A program made the position numbers and the translations under genes. From Helicobacteraceae bacterium (GTDB taxonomy: Bacteria; Campylobacterota; Campylobacteria; Campylobacterales; SZUA-545), in contig QKHD01000040.1 of the NCBI GenBank assembly GCA_003250175.1, positions 1 to 5,047 of the forward strand: 5,047 nt of DNA. The letters run 5' to 3'. Shown in pieces: positions 1-5,047 of this stretch. How positions within the stretch are numbered: the stretch's first letter is position 1; every line of letters begins with the position of its first letter. Below the pieces are notes generated by a model, which ran no database searches, had not been told where the DNA came from, and worked only from the letters and a program-made list of their open reading frames with translations.

Positions 1-629
1 GCAAGCCCATGATCGCCTATTCGATCGAGGCGGCCCTCGCTTCCGGATGTTTTGACAAAGTGGTTGTTTCCACGGACGATAATGAAATAGCCGAGGTCGC
101 CATGCGGTTTGGTGCTGAGGTTCCCTTTATCCGTCCGGAGGAACTCTCCCATGATCATGCGGGAACCTTGCCGGTTGTTAAGCATGCGATTGAGTGGTTT
201 GAGCAGCAGAACGAATTGCCGACGGATGTGTGCTGCCTCTATGCAACCGCACCGTTTGTGATGGCGCAATCACTAAAGGGAGCCTACGAAACCTTTCAAA
301 GCTCCGGAGCAGACTACTGTTTTACCGTCGCCAGCTTCCCGTTTCCTATTCAGCGGGCCATTCGGATTACGGCGGAAAAGCGGGTGGAGATGTTTGACGC
401 AAGTCAGTTTGCTACGCGTTCACAGGATCTGGAAGAGGCTTTTCATGATGCCGGGCAGTTTTATTGGGGAAGGGCCGACGCTTTTAAGCGTCTGGAGACG
501 GTTTTTTCCAAACAGGCCGCTCCTTATGTACTTCCGCGATATCTGGTACAGGATATTGACACTCCGGAGGATTGGCGCCGCGCTGAAATCATGTATCACG
601 TACTGCAGCAATCTGGAGAGCTTTTGTGA
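1..629 (+). CDS. pseF: Pseudaminic acid cytidylyltransferase PseF, 5' end cut by window
   Basis: Activates pseudaminic acid with CTP to give CMP-pseudaminic acid and pyrophosphate, the last cytosolic step before transfer. The reading frame is open from the first base (first full codon at 3), so the ATG at 9 is not the true start. It lies in the conserved (G)KPMIAYSIEAA stretch that normally sits about 25 residues into CMP-sialate synthetase-like proteins. The N-terminal CTP-binding P-loop-like segment is therefore outside the window. Visible family marks, numbered from the Met at 9, are VVVSTDD (about 18-24), LYATAPF (about 77-83) and the C-terminal QDIDTPEDW, whose aspartates bind the metal in this family. 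About 208 residues are present, against roughly 230 for a full protein. The choice of PseF over NeuA rests mainly on the pseG, pseH and pseI genes next to it. The stop overlaps the pseG start by 4 bases. Confidence 0.93.
   Translation, partial: KPMIAYSIEAALASGCFDKVVVSTDDNEIAEVAMRFGAEVPFIRPEELSHDHAGTLPVVKHAIEWFEQQNELPTDVCCLYATAPFVMAQSLKGAYETFQSSGADYCFTVASFPFPIQRAIRITAEKRVEMFDASQFATRSQDLEEAFHDAGQFYWGRADAFKRLETVFSKQAAPYVLPRYLVQDIDTPEDWRRAEIMYHVLQQSGELL
615..620 (+). promoter_or_regulatory. Ribosome binding site for pseG (decides GTG start)
   Basis: GGAGAG lies inside the 3' end of pseF, 5 bases before the GTG at 626. It supports the non-ATG start, which also places the invariant glycine/histidine N-terminus of PseG in the expected position. 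Confidence 0.7.
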
Positions 630-1687
630 TTGTTATTTTCCGGGCCGATGCCTCGATTCGGATCGGAACCGGGCATGTGATGCGCTGCCTGACCCTGGCA
701 AGCATGTTAAAAGAAGCGGGGCACGGGGTCTCATTTATATGCCGGCAGCACGAAGGAAACCTTATCGATTTCATCCGTATTCAAGGGTTTGAGGTCTACG
801 CACTGGAAAGCCGGGAAGAGGAAGCGGTCTATTCCCGGCAGCTAGCCCATGCGGAGTGGCTGGGAACCTCCCAGGAAGAAGATGCCGAAGTATGCCGACG
901 TATTGTGCAGGGGCTTGCTCCGGATTGGCTTATTGTGGATCACTATGCCATTGACACACTATGGGAAACGGCACTGATAGATGCGTGTAAAAAGCTCATG
1001 GTCATTGATGACTTGGGAGATCGGAAGCATCGGTGTGATCTGCTGTTGGATCAGAATTACAAGAGTCGCAGGGAAAAATACGCATCGTTGGTTCCGGAGC
1101 AGTGCCAAATTTTGGCTGGTTCAGAGTATGCGCTGCTTCGTCCGGAATTTGCCAAGTGGAGAGAGTACAGTCTGACGCGACGGGCTAATCCGGAGTTGAA
1201 GCGCTTACTTATTACGCTGGGCGGTACGGATTCGGACAACATGACCGGAAAAATTCTAGATAAACTTTCGTGCGTGCGACTGCCGGAAGATTTGGAAATT
1301 ACGGTTATCATGGGTGCAACGGCGCCGCATGCTGAAGCGGTAAAACAGCGTGCCGCATCGATGCCGTGGAAAACTTTGGTTTTTGTCAATGTGGGCAATA
1401 TGGCAGAGATCATGGCAGATGCCGATCTTGCTATTGGTGCGGCGGGTGCCACAACGTGGGAACGCTGTTGCCTGGGGCTGCCGACGATCCAGACCGTCAT
1501 TGCGGAAAATCAACGCGAGATCGCACGGCTGCTTGCCGAAGATCATGTGATCAAGGTGTTGCAAACCCTGGATCAACTGCCCGGACTCATGGAAACGGCA
1601 GCGGATTGGATGGTGCCCCTTGGGCGTAATGCATCGGGCGTGTGTGACGGGCTGGGTGCTCAAAAAGTGTTAAAGGAGCTGCTATGA
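626..1687 (+). CDS. pseG: UDP-2,4-diacetamido-2,4,6-trideoxy-beta-L-altropyranose hydrolase PseG
   Basis: Removes UDP from UDP-2,4-diacetamido-2,4,6-trideoxy-beta-L-altropyranose to free the hexose that PseI condenses with phosphoenolpyruvate. The protein is 353 residues with a GT-B, MurG-like architecture. The N-terminal FRADAS..GTGHVMRC block puts a histidine at residue 17, the position of the catalytic histidine described for Campylobacter jejuni PseG. VIDDLGDRKHRCDLLLDQN (126-144) and YALLRPEF (168-175) are typical of the family. The C-terminal half has LLITLGGTD (194-202) and GAAGATTWERCCLGLP (271-286), the nucleotide-binding region. It is longer than the roughly 275-residue C. jejuni enzyme but fits the longer PseG proteins of other bacteria. 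The GTG start at 626 overlaps the pseF stop (GTGA), and the stop overlaps pseH (ATGA), so coupled translation is likely. No frameshift or missing key residue was seen. Confidence 0.95.
   Translation: MIVIFRADASIRIGTGHVMRCLTLASMLKEAGHGVSFICRQHEGNLIDFIRIQGFEVYALESREEEAVYSRQLAHAEWLGTSQEEDAEVCRRIVQGLAPDWLIVDHYAIDTLWETALIDACKKLMVIDDLGDRKHRCDLLLDQNYKSRREKYASLVPEQCQILAGSEYALLRPEFAKWREYSLTRRANPELKRLLITLGGTDSDNMTGKILDKLSCVRLPEDLEITVIMGATAPHAEAVKQRAASMPWKTLVFVNVGNMAEIMADADLAIGAAGATTWERCCLGLPTIQTVIAENQREIARLLAEDHVIKVLQTLDQLPGLMETAADWMVPLGRNASGVCDGLGAQKVLKELL
1672..1678 (+). promoter_or_regulatory. Ribosome binding site for pseH
   Basis: AAAGGAG, a strong anti-16S match, lies within the last codons of pseG and 5 bases before the ATG at 1684. 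It favours that ATG over the second in-frame ATG at 1690. Confidence 0.75.
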
Positions 1688-2199
1688 CCATGCATCTTGA
1701 ATCCTATGGGGAGATCACGCTGATCAACTATATCGATTTAACGGATGAAGAGAAAATAGACGTCTTGACCATGCGAAACCATCCGGAGATACAAAAATGG
1801 ATGTATACGCAAAGTGCAATATCCCAAGAGGCGCATTTGAAGTATATCGATGCGTTAAAGGATGATACGAGCAAACGCTATTTTCTTGTACGTTGGCAAG
1901 AGAAGACGGTCGGAACAATCAACTTTAAGGAGATTGATCCGGAGCAAAAATCGGTGGTGTTTGCACTCTATTCCAACCCCTTTGATGCCACTCCGGGTGT
2001 TGGCCGAGTGCTTGAAGAGATTTCAATCCGCTATGCCTTTGATATTTTGGGACTGGATGTTTTGATGCTTGAAGTCTTTGCGACCAATAAACAGGTGATT
2101 AACCTGCATAAAAAATATGGATTTATCCAGACCGGCACAAAAAACATCAATGGACAAGAGGTGCTCTGTATGCAGCTGAATAAAGAAAACAGAAGGTAG
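1684..2199 (+). CDS. pseH: UDP-4-amino-4,6-dideoxy-N-acetyl-beta-L-altrosamine N-acetyltransferase PseH (GNAT)
   Basis: Uses acetyl-CoA to acetylate the 4-amino group of the PseC product, giving the substrate of PseG. At 171 residues it is the usual size for a single-domain GNAT protein. The N-terminal part has LTMRNHPEIQKWMYT (28-42), typical of the PseH/RimJ-like subgroup. Acetyl-CoA motif A appears as PGVGRVLEE (104-112), followed by LMLEVFATNKQVINLHKKYGF (127-147). This segment is the usual GNAT motif B, and Tyr145 sits where GNATs often carry the general acid. Assignment to PseH rather than another GNAT depends on the pseG and pseI flanks and is strong. The DNA is visibly AT-richer than pseI just downstream: 24 G or C in the 60 bases from 1801. 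It overlaps the pseG stop by 4 bases and ends 4 bases before the pseI start. Confidence 0.93.
   Translation: MTMHLESYGEITLINYIDLTDEEKIDVLTMRNHPEIQKWMYTQSAISQEAHLKYIDALKDDTSKRYFLVRWQEKTVGTINFKEIDPEQKSVVFALYSNPFDATPGVGRVLEEISIRYAFDILGLDVLMLEVFATNKQVINLHKKYGFIQTGTKNINGQEVLCMQLNKENRR
2191..2196 (+). promoter_or_regulatory. Ribosome binding site for pseI
   Basis: AGAAGG in the last codons of pseH ends 7 bases before the ATG at 2204. It supports this start, and the resulting N-terminus (MQINGRKIG) is the usual one for the family. Confidence 0.6.
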
Positions 2200-2203
2200 A
2201 TTT

Positions 2204-3244
2204 ATGCAGATAAATGGAAGAAAAATCGGGGCGCAGTATCCCGTCTACATCATTGCCGAGCTCTCCGCTAACCACGGCGGCAAGATCGAGATCGCCAAGG
2301 CATCCATCAAGGCCGCCAAGGAGGCCGGGGCCGATGCGGTCAAGATCCAGACCTACACCGCCGATACGATTACACTCAACTGCTCCAATGAGTACTTCCA
2401 GATCAAGCAGGGCACGCTTTGGGACGGGCAGAGCCTCTATGATCTCTACACCGAAGCCTACATGCCCTGGGAGTGGCAGCCGGAGCTGAAACAATACGCC
2501 GATGCCATCGGGATCACGCTTTTTTCCTCTCCTTTTGACAAGACGGCCGTGGATTTTCTGGAAAAGATGAACGTACCGGCCTATAAGATCGCCTCCTTTG
2601 AGATCACGGACATTCCCCTCATCGAATATGTTGCCAGCAAGGGTAAGCCGGTCATTATCTCCACCGGTATCGCCGAGCTAGCGGACATCGAAGAGGCGGT
2701 TGCCGCCTGCAAGCGGATGGGCAACGAAGCGATCGTGCTGCTCAAATGCACCAGCGCCTACCCCGCACCTCTGGAAGAGGCCAACCTGCTGACCATTCCG
2801 GAGATGGCGGCGCGCTTTGACGTGAGTGCGGGCTTTTCCGATCATACCCTGGGGATCACCGCGCCCATCGCTTCCGTGGCTCTGGGGGCGACGGTCATTG
2901 AAAAGCACTTTATTCTGGAGAAGTCTCTGGGCGGTCCGGATGCGGCGTTTTCTCTGGATATTACCGAGTTTGCCCAGATGGTGCAGGCGGTTCGCGACAC
3001 GGAAAAACTGCTTGGGTCCGTCAGTTACGAGATGACGGAGAAAAAGAAAAAATCCCGGGAGTTCTCCCGCAGTCTCTTCATCGCCGAAGATATGGAAGCG
3101 GGCGACGTGGTGACCGAGGCCAATGTCCGGAGCGTTCGGCCCGGATTCGGGCTGCATCCGAAGTTTCTTTCACAGTTACTTGGGAAAAAAGCGCTCCGGA
3201 AGTTGGAAAAAGGCACACCGGTGACGCTGGAGATGTTTGCATAA
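2204..3244 (+). CDS. pseI: Pseudaminic acid synthase PseI
   Basis: Condenses 2,4-diacetamido-2,4,6-trideoxy-L-altrose with phosphoenolpyruvate to form pseudaminic acid, in the cytosol and with a divalent metal. The 346-residue protein has the full NeuB/PseI/LegI layout. An N-terminal TIM barrel (about 12-275) contains YIIAELSANHGG (15-26) and AGADAVKIQTY (41-51), and a C-terminal SAF/antifreeze-like domain (about 288-346) begins at RSLFIAEDMEAGDVV. His214 in GFSDHT and His235 in EKHF match the metal-binding histidines known from NeuB. GGPDAAFSLD (243-252) is the form typical of pseudaminic synthases rather than sialic acid synthases. The gene is intact. Its base use stands out: 39 of the 60 bases from 2281 are G or C and codons ending in C are frequent, unlike pseH before it and the transferase genes after it. 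A legionaminic synthase is less likely because pseG and pseH are adjacent. Confidence 0.95.
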   Translation: MQINGRKIGAQYPVYIIAELSANHGGKIEIAKASIKAAKEAGADAVKIQTYTADTITLNCSNEYFQIKQGTLWDGQSLYDLYTEAYMPWEWQPELKQYADAIGITLFSSPFDKTAVDFLEKMNVPAYKIASFEITDIPLIEYVASKGKPVIISTGIAELADIEEAVAACKRMGNEAIVLLKCTSAYPAPLEEANLLTIPEMAARFDVSAGFSDHTLGITAPIASVALGATVIEKHFILEKSLGGPDAAFSLDITEFAQMVQAVRDTEKLLGSVSYEMTEKKKKSREFSRSLFIAEDMEAGDVVTEANVRSVRPGFGLHPKFLSQLLGKKALRKLEKGTPVTLEMFA

Positions 3245-3313
3245 AAGACCTTCTTGGTTGGCCTGTGTTAAAATGGCCTATTATTCATTAAATAAATTTA
3301 CTAAAGATTGCCC
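3245..3313 (+). other. AT-rich intergenic gap between pseI and the transferase pair
   Basis: This 69-base stretch is the only real gap in the window; every other junction overlaps or has 4 bases. It is AT-rich, most strongly in its second half. It contains a GGCC...GGCC inverted pair (3259-3280 region) with an 11-base loop, but no run of T after it, so no intrinsic terminator is supported. Transcription from pseI may simply continue, or a new transcript may start here. Confidence 0.6.
3254..3284 (+). promoter_or_regulatory. Weak sigma70-like promoter candidate
   Basis: TTGGTT at 3254-3259 could serve as a -35 box and TATTAT at 3279-3284 as a -10 box. The 19-base spacer is longer than ideal. 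The AT-rich tract up to 3300 would suit open-complex formation. It is the only intergenic place where such a pair was seen and it would serve the two transferase genes. The evidence is weak because AT-rich sequence yields such matches by chance. Confidence 0.22.
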
Positions 3314-4393
3314 ATGAAACAGGTTTTGGTTTTTGAACTGAACAACTATCATACAGAGACGTTTCCCATCTATGCCAACCTACTTCCCGATCTCCTTGGG
3401 GATGATGTCCATATCAGCTATTACGTCGACAACGCCAAGCACGAGGAGCTGTCCAGAACCTATGCAAACCTCTCCCAGCTCTACCCTCGTTGGTTGAGTT
3501 ATCTTTTGAGAAAACTCCAGCTTCAGACACTATTTTTTAAAAAGAAAATCCAACGCCTGATAGATGAGACCGCAGCGGATGTGGTGGTGCTCAACTCCAT
3601 TGAACCGGAGCGCAACTTTGATCTTTTCAGAGAGATTCGTGCACCACAAAAAATAGCTGTTTTGCATAATCCGGCCCGAGCCGTATACAAAGAGCTGGAG
3701 GCACTGCCGCATGAGCACTACTACGTCATCAGCGACGTGGTCTATGCATCGTATCGCGAGTCCCTCCCGCTGGAAGGGTATTTTCTGCCTTTTTTCTCGG
3801 CGACCGACGTTGTGAAAAATGCTCCGGAGAATAAAATCCGGATTGGTATCCAGGGGCTGATTGATTATCGGCGACGGGATTATGCCTTTATCCTGGAATT
3901 GGCAAAAGCACTCAAGCAAATGGGTGTGAACCATGTGGAGTTTGATATTATCGGCAGTCTCAAAAGCCCCAATCCAAGAGGTGCTAAGCGATTACAGGCA
4001 AGTATCAAAGCCGAAGGATTGGAAAATTACTTTATTCTTCACCCTACGCTTAACGATCAGGCTTTTATGGAATCGGTGGCTTCCTGTACCTACCTGATGA
4101 CAGCCCTGACCGAACATTATGATTTTTACTACCGCAATAAGACGACGGCGGCACTCTCCCATGCCGCCACGTTGGGGATTCCATTGATTCTTAGTGCTGA
4201 CAATGCATCGGCTTGGAATATGGATGGGTCAAATGCCCTTGTTTTTAATGACGTGGAGGGCTTGATGGGCGCATTAAGCCGCCATGATACGGCTGAGTAC
4301 AGCAAGCTGTGCAAAACATTTAGCCAGTACATAAGCGAAAAAATCCTCTCCAACCGGGAGATGCTCAAAGGGTTAAACTGGAGCCGCCCATGA
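3314..4393 (+). CDS. Putative GT-B-like glycosyltransferase, family not recognised
   Basis: Probably transfers a sugar during assembly of the Pse-containing glycan, but the function is inferred. The protein is 359 residues, with no signal peptide or membrane helix, so it is likely cytosolic or peripheral. The pattern suggests two Rossmann-like halves. The N-terminal half has QVLVFELNNYHTE (3-15), VVVLNSIEPERNFDLF (90-105) and IAVLHNP (114-120). The second half opens with RIGIQGLIDYRRRDY (176-190), continues with HVEFDIIGS (207-215) and reaches KTTAALSHAATLGIPLILS (276-294). The last block resembles the donor-site region where retaining GT-B enzymes carry a conserved acidic residue, but no clear EX7E motif is present. 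ATG at 3314 is preferred. A TTG at 3308 is in frame two codons earlier, and AAAGA at 3303-3307 is a modest ribosome site with a 6-base spacer for the ATG. The stop overlaps the next start as ATGA. It follows the pse genes, so it is a candidate pseudaminyltransferase or partner transferase. Confidence 0.7.
   Translation: MKQVLVFELNNYHTETFPIYANLLPDLLGDDVHISYYVDNAKHEELSRTYANLSQLYPRWLSYLLRKLQLQTLFFKKKIQRLIDETAADVVVLNSIEPERNFDLFREIRAPQKIAVLHNPARAVYKELEALPHEHYYVISDVVYASYRESLPLEGYFLPFFSATDVVKNAPENKIRIGIQGLIDYRRRDYAFILELAKALKQMGVNHVEFDIIGSLKSPNPRGAKRLQASIKAEGLENYFILHPTLNDQAFMESVASCTYLMTALTEHYDFYYRNKTTAALSHAATLGIPLILSADNASAWNMDGSNALVFNDVEGLMGALSRHDTAEYSKLCKTFSQYISEKILSNREMLKGLNWSRP
4380..4383 (+). promoter_or_regulatory. 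Ribosome binding site for the GT2 gene
   Basis: GGAG within the end of the preceding gene lies 6 bases before the ATG at 4390 and supports that start over the in-frame ATG at 4414. Confidence 0.6.
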
Positions 4394-5047
4394 GTAAGGA
4401 CGTTTCAGTCTTGATGGTTAATTACCATACGGCCGAGCTATGCGAAAAGAGCATTGCTTCCGTGTATGAAATGACCCATGGGTGCAGTTTTGAAATAATC
4501 GTTGTTGATAACGCTTCTTACGACGGTTTGGATGCCAGGTTGAGAGATCGTTTTCCCAAAGTACGATTTATTCAAAATGATGTCAATGTGGGATTTGGAA
4601 GGGCCAACAATCTGGCAGCCCAGGGCGCAACAGGAAAATATCTCTTTATGCTCAATCCCGACACGTCCTTGAAAAACGATGCCATCTCGCTGCTCTTTAA
4701 TTTCATGGAAGAAGCGGGGCAGGAATCAATCGGTGCCGTTGGTGTTCAACTGGAAGATCAAGAGGGCAATCCTATACATTCGGCCGCTCCGTTTAAAAAA
4801 CCCCTCAAAGAGTTGATCAAAAAGTTCCGTAGGTTACTGAAAAAAGCACTCTTTATGGAGCGCGTATCCATCAAACATACCAGTAAAAAGCGTCAATCAA
4901 AAGAGTCTCCTTTATTTCAGCCGGTTGATTATGTAACGGGGGCCGATCTCTTTATGCGCCGGGAACTTTTTGAGCAGATAGGGGGATATGATGAAGCATT
5001 TTTCCTCTATTACGAAGAGACAGAGTTGCAAAACCGTCTCGCAAAGT
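4390..5047 (+). CDS. Family 2 glycosyltransferase (WbbL/rhamnosyltransferase-like), 3' end cut by window
   Basis: Inverting GT-A transferase that adds a nucleotide-activated sugar to a growing surface glycan on the cytoplasmic face of the membrane; the sugar cannot be read from sequence. The frame is open to the window end, giving 219 residues. Visible motifs in order are VSVLMVNYHT (5-14), EIIVVDNASYDG (35-46), NDVNVGFGRANN (63-74) and LNPDT (88-92), the DXD-equivalent. Then come VTGADLFMRRELFEQIGGYDEAFFLYYEETEL (182-213), where the ..EET acidic patch is the likely catalytic-base region of WbbL-like enzymes. Family members are typically about 280-340 residues, so roughly a quarter to a third is missing. 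A strongly basic stretch at about 136-172, rich in Lys and Arg with hydrophobic spacing, could help bind membrane or a lipid-linked acceptor; this is inference. The start overlaps the upstream stop (ATGA), implying coupled expression. Confidence 0.9.
   Translation, partial: MSKDVSVLMVNYHTAELCEKSIASVYEMTHGCSFEIIVVDNASYDGLDARLRDRFPKVRFIQNDVNVGFGRANNLAAQGATGKYLFMLNPDTSLKNDAISLLFNFMEEAGQESIGAVGVQLEDQEGNPIHSAAPFKKPLKELIKKFRRLLKKALFMERVSIKHTSKKRQSKESPLFQPVDYVTGADLFMRRELFEQIGGYDEAFFLYYEETELQNRLAK

Noticed and set aside
394..792. 132-residue + strand frame spanning the pseF/pseG junction
   Set aside because: It overlaps two well-supported genes in another frame, and its Arg/Cys-rich translation resembles no known protein.
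1057..1500. 147-residue open frame on the minus strand within pseG
   Set aside because: Antisense to conserved pseG motifs, with no recognisable domain and no own promoter or ribosome site.
2678..3157. 159-residue open frame on the minus strand within pseI
   Set aside because: It lies wholly opposite the intact, clearly conserved pseI. Its composition (many His, Arg, Gly) is typical of an antisense shadow of GC-rich coding DNA, and no start signal is evident.
2204..3244. pseI read as sialic acid (NeuB) or legionaminic acid (LegI) synthase
   Set aside because: The GGPDAAFSLD form and the adjacent pseG and pseH indicate pseudaminic acid synthase.
3259..3280. GGCC...GGCC inverted pair after pseI as a terminator
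   Set aside because: The stem is only 4 base pairs with an 11-base loop, extension is mismatched, and no T-run follows.
3308..3313. TTG at 3308 as the start of the putative transferase
   Set aside because: It would add only Met-Pro, and the ATG at 3314 has better spacing from the AAAGA at 3303-3307. It cannot be fully excluded.
1..5047. Search for CRISPR arrays, tRNA/rRNA, insertion sequence ends, homopolymeric phase-variation tracts
   Set aside because: No regular direct repeats, RNA gene signatures or terminal inverted repeats were seen. The longest single-base runs are short A or T tracts within genes, too short to suggest slipped-strand switching.

Overview
The window lies inside a bacterial surface-glycan or flagellin-glycosylation cluster. 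All six genes are on the + strand and tightly packed, and both ends of the window cut a gene. The first four genes are the consecutive later-step genes of CMP-pseudaminic acid biosynthesis: pseF (5' truncated), pseG, pseH and pseI. They are followed by a GT-B-like putative glycosyltransferase that I cannot assign to a named family, and then by a family 2 (GT-A) glycosyltransferase that runs off the 3' end.

Layout: 1-629 pseF, 626-1687 pseG, 1684-2199 pseH, 2204-3244 pseI, a 69-base AT-rich gap, 3314-4393 putative glycosyltransferase, 4390-5047+ GT2. Three junctions are 4-base stop/start overlaps (GTGA or ATGA) and one is a 4-base gap. This is the pattern of a single translationally coupled operon. 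The only place with room for a new promoter is the gap before 3314. No terminator, RNA gene, mobile element or CRISPR array was seen.

How the genes work together: the sugar-nucleotide route is UDP-GlcNAc -> PseB -> PseC -> PseH -> PseG -> PseI -> PseF -> CMP-Pse. The window encodes H, G, I and F. PseB and PseC are not in the window and would be expected just upstream. The two downstream transferases are natural candidates for moving Pse, or the neighbouring sugars, onto a glycan or protein acceptor. No flagellin or Maf-type transferase gene is visible, so the acceptor is open.

Organism: Gram-negative-like operon style with AGGAG-type ribosome sites and moderate GC. The F-G-H-I order resembles Campylobacterota (Campylobacter/Helicobacter/Sulfurimonas-like bacteria), although the GC is higher than in Campylobacter itself. 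This assignment is tentative, because pse clusters move horizontally and occur in many phyla. pseI is clearly more GC-rich than the flanking genes, which suggests a mosaic history. The pathway itself is well described. The least-explained element is the 3314-4393 gene.
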